Assembly (NCBI GenBank): GCA_025738555.1
Contig: JAOVFP010000003.1
Span: forward strand, 6,572,001-6,636,000
Source: Cyathus striatus
Taxonomy: Eukaryota > Basidiomycota > Agaricomycetes > Agaricales > Nidulariaceae
Length of the DNA stretch: 64,000 bases
Direction of reading: 5' to 3'
The translations under genes were made by a program, and so were the position numbers. Below the pieces are notes generated by a model, which searched no databases, was not told the origin of the DNA, and saw nothing but the letters and a program-made list of their open reading frames with translations. Shown here piece by piece: positions 56,160 to 64,000 of the stretch; within the stretch, counting starts at the first letter, position 1; each line of letters starts with the position of its first letter.

Positions 56160-57140
56160 ATGAAAAATGGAAATATCCTCTTGTATTTTGCAGACTTGAG
56201 CAGAAGAGATATATCATTTTAAATCCCAAGAGTTTTTGAGGTAAGTGTGCGAAGGGTGTGTGTCGAAAAATGCAAGTTTGCATATCTATGATACTTTGCA
56301 TACCGATAATCATGATAGTATAGTATCTGGCTTCCTGGAATTAATAATCTACAAATTTCACGGTACAGTATGCATGTAGTCCAGAGAGCTATTAAAATGA
56401 GTTCATGTTCATACAGTAACTACTGAGCAAGGAATACGAGTATTTGAGCAGGGCGCATAATGTATTTTGATGGAACCTAAATGCACTCAACGTTATAGTA
56501 TCTGGCTTTCTAGAATTAATAATCTGTATTCAATCATTTCACGATATCTTTTCAAGGTTACTTGCCTTGTATTTTGCAGATTTGAGCAGACGAGATATAT
56601 CATTTTCAATCCCGAGAGTTTTGAGGTAAGTATGCGAAGGGTATGTGTCGAAAATTGCGAGTTTGCATACCCATGACACTTTGCATACCGATGATCATGA
56701 TAGTATAGTATCTGGCTTCCTGGAATTGATAATCTATATATTTCACAGTACAGTATGCATGTAGTCCAGAGAGCTATTAAAACGAGTTCATGTTCATACA
56801 GTTACTACTGAGCAAGGTATGGCAATATGAGTATTTGAGTAGGGCGCATAATATATTTTGATGGAACACAACTGCATTCAACATCATAGTATCTGGCTTC
56901 CTGAAATTAATAATCTATAAATTTCATGGTACAGTAGGCATGTAGCCTGGGGAGCTATTAAAATGAGTACATGCTCATACAGTAACTACTGAGCAAGGTA
57001 TGGCAATACGAGTGTTTGAGCAGGGCACATAATGTATTTTGATGGAAACCAATTGCACTCAATGTTATAGTATCTTGCTTTCTATAATTAATAATCTGTA
57101 TTCAATCGTTTCACGATATCTTTTCAAGGTTACTCGTATA
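56160..57140. repeat. Tandem repeats around a duplicated mini-exon
   Basis: Segments with TAGTATCTGGCTTCCTGGAAT, CATGTAGTCCAGAGAGCTATT and GAGCAAGGTATGGCAATACG recur at about 180-375 bp spacing near 56330, 56500, 56710, 56890 and 57060. A small exon-like piece bounded by TTTGCAG and GAGGTAAG and encoding EQTRYIIFNPESFE occurs twice (about 56194 and 56578). No complete gene. Confidence 0.6.
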
Positions 57141-57341
57141 TCTCTCTGTGTGTTCATCTCTGCGCATTGCGTGTAAATCTTGACATTGACTTCAAGCTCA
57201 AGCAGTACAAAATCAGCGAATACCTCATAATATTTAGTGTGTACTCCTTTTTCTTAGCATAGTCATCCACAAATGGCACGATTCACGAGATCTCTAATTT
57301 ATTAGCGTTATAATTGAAGAAACACTAGTAAGCAGCACTAT

Positions 57342-58987
57342 CTAATTTGCAACCGCACCACCAAGTAGCCCAGTCATTTGTAATAGCTGTGTCCTCTGCT
57401 CTTCAATTTCTTTTTCTTTTCTCTCGAGCTCCTTATTTTTCTCATCGAGCTCTTGCATCCGCGCTTCAAGCTCCTTCATCAAAGAATGGCTGTTTGCAAC
57501 CCTAGCTTGCTTCAGCTTTGATGTTAGCTTCGTGAAGAAGTTTGCCAAGTCAACACATTCGCTATTGGCTTCATCGTGCAATGTCTTTGACACGAAGTGA
57601 ATGGCTCCACTTGACTCACCAGTGTGACGGGCGAGGACAAGAACCCAAGCCCCTGTTGATAATGATAACCTCTCCGTCTATTCATGATATTAAATGAAAG
57701 TTCATATGACTGATAAAACAATTATGTACCTTAGCAATGATGGGCCCGATGTCTCTGTTGAAATGCCAACTTGCACTAGCATGGTCCAGTATCTCCGGTT
57801 CCAATTTCTTTGTCCGGACTATCTCTGAAGGTGGTATGAAACACTATATCAAAGTTAAACATTCGATCTATTACGCACTGTAGTTCAAGCTACCCTGCTG
57901 AACACCTTCCACAGTTCCAAAACGTTTCTCTTTCTCTTCCATGGTTACAGGTTTTCGACGCCCAAGGAAGTTAACCAACCTTGGATCGTAGCTGTTCTTA
58001 TTTGTACCCGCTGGAAGCGCTGATGATGACTCTGAAGGGTTCATAGTAAGAACAGGGTTGATAAAACTATTGTCAATAAGTTCATGTGTGTTCTAAGAGA
58101 TATATCAGTACATCATGCATGAAGTAATAACAGGATCTGTGGCAAGATGAGTTGGTGAGGACTCTGAAGGGTCCATGGCAAGAAGAACAGGGTCAATAAA
58201 ATGATTGTCAATAAGTCCGGGTGGGCTCTAAGAGATATATCAGTACATCACGCATAAAATAATAACCGGAACATGATTTACAGTTAGTATGGCCACAGAC
58301 TCATCAGTAGTGGCAGGATCGGAGCTGAGTGGCAACACGTTCTTATCAGCTGCAGGCAAATTGGGGGCATGTGTGCTCTAATAAGTATTAGTAAGTCAAG
58401 CAAGATAATAAACAAAACGCGAATTACAGTTGGTACACTCTCGTATCTGCTAGGTTCAGCAACACCAGGAGAGGCATCCAAATCTAAGGACTTTAACTGC
58501 ATAAAAATATGAGCAAATACTAAAGCTCTAAGACACACTATGAGATAATTCTGTCCAGCCTTTGTATGGGGGCACTGGCTGCGAAGTGGCCTGTCAGTAC
58601 ATATGTTACATCGCCTCTGACTGCGAGTGGTTGGAATAGGTTCAGGTGGGCTCTAAGATTACATCAGTACATCACGCAAAGTAATAACAAAAAAGTGATT
58701 TACAGATGCGTTCTCGTCTCCATCAGGTTCAGCGACAACAGGCGTGATGTCCATATCCTGGGACTTTAACAGCATAAGAAATGAGTAAATACTAAAGCTC
58801 TAAGATGCACTGCGAGATAAAGTTGTCTGGCTTTCGTATGAGGGCACTGGACGCGAAGTGGCCGGCTAGGACATTTCGTACATCTTTGTGGTATGCTGTT
58901 GTTGTTGGGGAGTCTTGTCACGGTTTCCTTCTGGGATCTGGTCGACTTCTTTCTACTGGAATTTGCTTTCTGGCCCTTTGATTTCAT
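57342..58987 (-). CDS. Gene E: coiled-coil protein with duplicated upstream exons
   Basis: The last exon (57683-57342) encodes TERLSLSTGAWVLVLARHT, then VDLANFFTKLTSKLKQ and a Glu/Lys coiled coil (ELDEKNKELERKEKEIEEQR) ending LLGGAVAN. The exon before it holds KKLEPEILDHASASWHFNRD; an earlier one holds DPRLVNFLGRRKPVTMEEKE. Further upstream exons are repeated: LIDN.FI.PVL..MNPSESS appears at about 58100-58020 and 58230-58150, and a cysteine exon CTKCPSRPLRVQCPH (about 58890-58840) has a relative CNICTDRPLRSQCPH (about 58600-58560). A likely start is the ATG at 58987 (MKSKGQKANSSRKKS). Exact exon ends upstream of 58050 are not settled. This is probably a non-catalytic nuclear or structural protein; no family is recognised. 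Confidence 0.5.
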
Positions 58988-59113
58988 GGAGGAATGGATA
59001 AGAAGTGAACAGACGGAGTAAAGGTGAGAGGTATTTTTTGGCAGCGGAAAAACAGACCAAGGCAAGTATAAGGCACAATTTGTGCAGGATGATATGGTAC
59101 CTGTTTTCTGTTT

Positions 59114-59420
59114 CTTACTTCGACACTAAGTGCCAATATCAGAGGCATACAAATGCAAATATGCACTGATCAGATTGTACACAGGAAATGGTTGCGCTTG
59201 ATACCTATAGGGTAAATCAAGTTTCAAATGTCAAAAATAATAGTTATTCTTATTCAAACACTGTATCTTCTTACTTCGACACTAAGTGCCAATATCAGAG
59301 GTATACAGATGCAAATATGCGCTGATCGGATTGTACATGGGAAATAATCGCACTTCATACCTAGTAAATCGAGTTTCAAGTGTCAAAAAGAATAGATATT
59401 ATTTTTGAAGCACTGTGTCG
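59114..59420. repeat. About 166-bp tandem duplication
   Basis: TTCTTACTTCGACACTAAGT through AAATCAAGTTTCAAATGTC is repeated once with about 10 percent changes. It lies between gene E and the KDZ gene, and no gene is seen in 58990-59690. Confidence 0.7.
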
Positions 59421-59699
59421 TTTCTTACAACTATCTCTTGCAATGTCCTCCATTCCACGTTAACGTCGTGAGCGATTTAAGGAGCCAGAGGAGATCAAAT
59501 GTATCCCGGGATTATATGCTGAAAGAGAACCAGAAAGGATAGTGCATGCCCCAGGACTTTTTAAATTCTCAACGCTATCATTATTGTCATTTTTGTCGGC
59601 TTTAGTGTCTGTGTCGGTTTTGTCATCTGGACCTTATGAGCCAGTCTCATCCCCTCAAAAAAAACAGCAATTGGTGAAGAACCCACACTCTAATACTGG

Positions 59700-62473
59700 T
59701 CAACATCGATCACGCAACCCGGTCTGATGGGACGCATGAAGAATACATTCTCAATAATTTTCCCTTCCTAAATGATGGCAGTGCGCCTTTCAGTGAAGTA
59801 GATCTCGACGACATCTTTTATTCGTACCATGTCAGCGTGTTTTACGGTGGGATTGGTTTTGAACGAGTTAGCAAGGAGTTGTTTCTTGTTCAAGGTTGGG
59901 ATTCCACAAAGAATAACAGTATGCCAGTAAGTGGTTCATAGATCTATCTTCTGTGTATGGTATTACTGATGACCAAAATTTAGAATCGTTGGTTTCATCT
60001 GCAATGGTGGCTAGTGGATGGAGATATGACTGCAGTGTGCACCTGCAATTCCAAAAAGTCACCTTGCATACATGCTAAATTTATGTATTTCTTTGGTAAG
60101 GAAAGGTTCTCGAATAGTAATGATATTCCCAATGGTATTTTTTCGCAACTTCAACACATATCCCATAACTAACTCGTTCATATAAAGTACCTTCTGATGT
60201 GACACTGTTTCATCGCGAAATATTTCCAGAGTCCAATACATTGTATCATTTGTTTTTCAGTGAATATGGGAGCAGGTCTCCTTGATTGAATTATTATATC
60301 ACATGAAGGCTTGGACGCAACGGTAGTGGCAGCTGGGAATGCCAAAAATGTAACCTGTCAATGTCCCTGCATATTATTAAAACGCGGCACAAGCTCCAGT
60401 AAATCCTGCACTGCGATCCTGAGGCACGAGATGACATTGCACTCAATTATGACCTCTTGGAGAACTCAAGTGAGCTAATATTTCATACATGTTTCCCTTC
60501 TGACACGTTCCATACAAGGTCAACAATTCCACTCTGATTCTGATCCAGACAAAGGGATATCGTATCTACCGATAATGCCTCCTAGCTGGGCGCATTTGGA
60601 AACAGACGCCAAGCTCTACCATAAAAAGCCAAGGCCACTACCTCCGCCATCTCTTTTTATTGAATTAGGTGAACATATGCGGTGTATATGTGGTTCTGGA
60701 CTTGAAAATTCAGGACCAATGGTGATCAAATCATGTACTGTATATGGGCTTAGTGGTGCACATGTGACCGAAATTCAACTTCGGAAGTGTAACAACTGTC
60801 TTTGCTCAGACCGATTCATTGGTCCCGACTGCAGAGATATCGAAATCCTGAATCTCAATAACTGTTACTTATTTACACATGAGCTTCTGGAGCGCTATAC
60901 ATCGGCTTACACCATTTCTCCTACTCCTTTTGTGGCTTTTGTTTTGGAAGTCAGTCGTGGTTATGCAGATAATGGAACCGGAATCCCTTTCGTCAATGAT
61001 TTCATCTTCCGTGCCGCATGGTTCACATATGCCGATCTCTTATGTTTAGAAAATGATATGCAGTGTCATATCTGCGGTCCGGCTCCAGATAATGTAATTT
61101 TTGATGGCGTCTCCATCTCGTTCAGCCGCAAGCAGCTCTGTTCCTCCATTAAGCCACCGACAGCTATATCACCACATTTGGAACGAAAAGACAAAGTGTC
61201 TTATGTCAGCAAGCAGCAGCTCATACTGGACCATAAGCTATGGAAACTAATACGTATCGTCATGACCAAAAAAACGCATCTTAATAATTCTTTCATTTGT
61301 GGTGATGATGAAGAAAGTATGCTTTTGCAACTACCTGACGTCAATCCGGCATTGGGACGTCTAGCGGCACGTTTATTCATGGGAGACACTTGGCCAGACG
61401 ATAGTTATGTCTATTTGTTTTCGGAGGTTCGGATATCATTATCTCAGTAAATATTTAGATATTAACTATTGTTTCAACAGATAGCAGCAGAAGAATCGAT
61501 TGTACAGATGGTGAACAGGCTTGGCTACGACGCCCTTAGAAATTTCAATCACACGAAAAGTGACAACGCCCTCTCTTGATTGGTAAACATTCCATCAATC
61601 TATCTGGTTTTACGACATGAATATACCAAAGAAAACACATATTCGGAAGACCTAATTGATGTTTACATCTGGATAGAAAGCCGTGCACATGAGACGTTGG
61701 ATAAGCTTATAGCGCAAAGTCTGTCTACTCAATCTAGTCCTGTTTCAGAAACTCCAAAAGATGACTGGAAATTGGTAAGTGTCTGTTTTCGCTTAATCAT
61801 TTTCTTTCTTTGCGACCCGTAATATTAGACAGGTAGTTGCTACAGCATGCCGCAGATATGACATAGGCCAATCTATCCTGGGTTGAAACACGATAGGTCA
61901 CAAGATAAAGGTGGACAAGACCGGGGTGCTGAGTGTTCGAAGTACTATGCTCAGTACTCGCCCCAATGCCTGACCGGAGGAATCATGGCCGCCTGGTGTA
62001 CACATTCCATCTGCTATGGTTTTCATTCTATGCCAAGCAGCGAAGGCCGTGATGATGTTTTCTCGGCTCTCTATACACAATGGAGAGTTCCACCAAAGCG
62101 GGTGATTTATGACTTCGCTTGCGCTCTGGGTCCTTACTGTATGACACGAGAAGGGGATTTTTTTTCCGAGACTAAGTTTCTAATTGACCACTTCCATGCT
62201 GCAGGTCATACAAAATGTTCAACAGCCTGCTTTCTGAAACGATCCGTTACTGCAGATCCCCGGTTAAAAGGTCTTAACTCGAGCACCGCCGAGTGTGGTA
62301 ACTCAGTGATGGCGTGTATCCACAAGTCAGTCAGCTACATGGGGCAATACCGTGCTACATTGTACATGAAAACTTTTCTTTGTATCTGGAACCACACCAA
62401 AATGCAAAAGCTCACTGGATATAATGCAGTGCATAATAGTAGTTATGAATACTATTATTCTTCGTTGTGGTAA
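59700..62473 (+). pseudogene. KDZ-type transposase gene with SWIM-type zinc finger, TGA-interrupted
   Basis: Exon-like pieces in order: THEEYILNNFPFLNDGS to 59926; from 59984 a piece with VCTCNSKKSPCIHAKF, a C-x-C-x6-C-x-H SWIM zinc finger; CQCPC at about 60358; then from about 60521 a long exon to 61426 with MRCICGSGLENSG, a cysteine run (KCNNCLCSDRFIGPDC), FRAAWFTYADLLCLENDMQC and FDGVSISFSRKQL. Two further exons follow (from 61482, and 61829-62473). The last has VIYDFACALGPYCM and TKFLIDHFHAAGHTKCS, then ..LNSSTAECGN, the C-terminal domain of KDZ transposases. TGA stops at 61577-61579 and 61859-61861 break it. It would be a DDE-type transposase acting on its own element; terminal repeats were not found. 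The start is uncertain. Confidence 0.7.
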
Positions 62474-63316
62474 TCTGTTGACATGAACAATTAAATAATT
62501 TGATTAGCCGTTTGCAAGGCAATGAATAAAATATGTATGTCACGGGTGCATAGATATGGAAAATTGAAAAGATGGCAGTGATATCTCGTTGATATGTCGA
62601 AAGGGTTACAATGCGGCATTCTGTGAGCTGACCTTGAAGCTATGCCAAGAAAAGATAAAATAAGGGGTGATAACAAAAGATAATCGACTTGAATGATGAG
62701 CTATACCCGGAAAAAAAAAATCGGAAAGGCACGGTGTAAGAAATATGTACCATCAAGGGTATAGAAATTTGAAGAAATTGAAAAAGATGGCGGCAATGTG
62801 GCGTTGATATGTCAAAGGAGAAAAAATAATGGTGTTCTGTGAGTTGAATTGCTATACCCAGAAAAGATAAAATACCGGTGATAAAAAAATGATAATAGAT
62901 GCTAAGCTATAACCAGAAAAGAGAAAATGACCATGTTCGATGACTTCAATGATTCTCAAGAGAAATAATTCGGAATAATCCAAAATGCGGATTTGTTGTT
63001 CTGGTAACATGCCCGTATGTCACTAGTTCGATGACTCCAATGATTCTCAAGAGAAATAATTCGGAATAATCTGAAATGCAGATTTGTTGTTCTGGTAACA
63101 TGCATGTATGTCGCTATGAGGCTAATAAGGTAAAGTGGCTTCGATCGCACCTGTTGGTTCTCAAACATACATACTTCTAATGAGAAAAAGCTACAGAGAA
63201 ACCTTATCGTACAGAAGTGCACTATGTCACCTTGTGAATCCTGCATAAAGTTCGGAAGTACTGATTCACGCGAATCTTTATTTGGTAGCAGTACGTAACG
63301 CTGTTTTTTTAACTCT
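62474..63316. other. Non-coding, small tandem duplications
   Basis: 62480-62935 contains loose repeats of GATAAAATA..GGTGATAA and GAAATTGAAAAGATGGCGG. 62937-63112 is an ~83-bp unit (ATTCTCAAGAGAAATAATTC) present twice. No gene is seen. Confidence 0.55.
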
Positions 63317-63341
63317 TATCCCTGAAACACGGACATATCCA
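63317..63341 (+). promoter_or_regulatory. Conserved upstream block of gene D
   Basis: A 25-base block containing CCTGAAACACGGACATATCC, identical to the one upstream of gene C, 46 bases before the ATG at 63387. It may be a promoter element or simply recent common ancestry. Confidence 0.5.
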
Positions 63342-63386
63342 ACTGAGTCTGTCATGTACTAAAACACTCATCAGTGTCCTTTATAG

Positions 63387-64000
63387 ATGTCTTTCAACGT
63401 ACTCCCTGACCTCCAAATCTTTTTTCCCATACCCACCCAACATGTCCAGCAACCAATTCCAAAATACAAGGGCGTTTTTTATGCAGTTGGAATGTCAGAG
63501 GGTCCCTTGAAATCGTATATCATCAACTCTATGAAAGTAAGTTAATTTTCGTGAGTATGTTTAATCATACACTCACGGTTTTCAGTTCCCAACATGCCTT
63601 TTTGCCCTCGACTACCCCGACGAGGATTCAATTGTTACCTCGCGGTTGCGTCGTGAGGTGAACGAAATAGAAGATTATATCAACAAAGTAACGTGCGACG
63701 ATTGTCATACCGACGGTATGGAAATCCTGTATTCTAAATGTGACAATATTTACTTAACATATGCTCATAGATGCTGATTGTGTCATGGCTTTTGGAAATC
63801 ATGGCCCAACCTGTGAAAGGTGCAAATCGCGGGATAACGACAAGAGCTGCTTGGCAGACGATTGCTGGATTCCAGAAATGGACTTTCTACCAGCGAAGAG
63901 TCTAAGAGAATACGTTAAAAGTACATTTGGTTTCTTTCATGTTATTACCACAAATAATAACATGAAATTATATAGATATCCTTGTTTTAAACAAGTACAG
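63387..64000 (+). CDS. Gene D: Zn2Cys6-like cluster protein, 3' end outside the window
   Basis: Exons 63387-63536, 63586-63715, 63771-63920 and 63976 onward, with introns of 49, 55 and 55 nt. The start MSFNVLPDLQIFF leads to FYAVGMSEGPLKSYIINSMK (compare C: FYVVGMKKGPLRSFILNTIQ). The second exon, 130 nt as in C, has REVNEIEDYINKVTCDDC. The cluster is C-x2-C-x6-C-x10-C-x2-C-x8-C, cut by the intron after the second Cys as in C. After it come WIPEMDFLPAKSLREYVK and NILVLNKY, matching C at the same splice position. No stop is seen, so D may be the working member. The spacing fits Zn2Cys6 proteins, but the region after the second Cys is acidic, not basic, so sequence-specific DNA binding is doubtful. 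Confidence 0.7.

Overview
The window looks like a transposon-rich stretch of a mushroom-forming basidiomycete (Agaricomycetes) nuclear genome. The reasons are short introns of about 48-65 nt with GT..AG borders, two KDZ-type transposase genes with their cysteine-cluster domains, several Ty3/gypsy LTR families, and many minisatellites. I see no rRNA, tRNA, CRISPR or bacterial-style operon.

Layout. 1-9 kb: a decayed minus-strand LTR retroelement with gag-protease and a second long reading frame, but no reverse transcriptase in view; its 5' LTR lies at 8431-8999. 9-14 kb: promoter-like tandem repeats, a 3' LTR (10519-11181) with a small antisense coiled-coil gene beside it, a hAT-like remnant, a gypsy protease/RT remnant and a decayed LTR. 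14.9-17 kb: a minisatellite built of palindromes, carrying a solo LTR. 17.4-19.9 kb: a KDZ transposon remnant split by another solo LTR. 20-23 kb: minisatellites. 23140-36737: a nearly intact 13.6 kb LTR retrotransposon on the minus strand with 1071-bp LTRs. It has gag, pro and pol on the minus strand and, unusually, two intron-containing genes on the plus strand between pol and the 3' LTR. 37-41 kb: no confident gene. 41.1-48.05 kb: about 21 copies of a ~330-bp satellite.

48.3-64 kb is the only region with host-like multi-exon genes. There are three relatives (called B, C, D here) sharing a Zn2Cys6-like cysteine cluster and intron phases, a 681-codon gene (A) with a four-fold repeated exon and a 1.8-kb intron made almost wholly of a foldback element, a coiled-coil gene with repeated exons (E), and a KDZ transposase gene with a SWIM-type zinc finger.

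Two themes run through the window. First, decay by CpG transition: all seven differences I can see between the two LTRs of the 13.6-kb element are CpG to TpG/CpA, and nearly every stop breaking an otherwise open frame is TGA. Second, genes or exons carried or multiplied by repeats: antisense cargo genes next to 3' LTRs, repeated exons with GC-AG introns, and an inverted-repeat element acting as an intron. All coordinates and splice sites were read by eye; nothing was aligned or searched.
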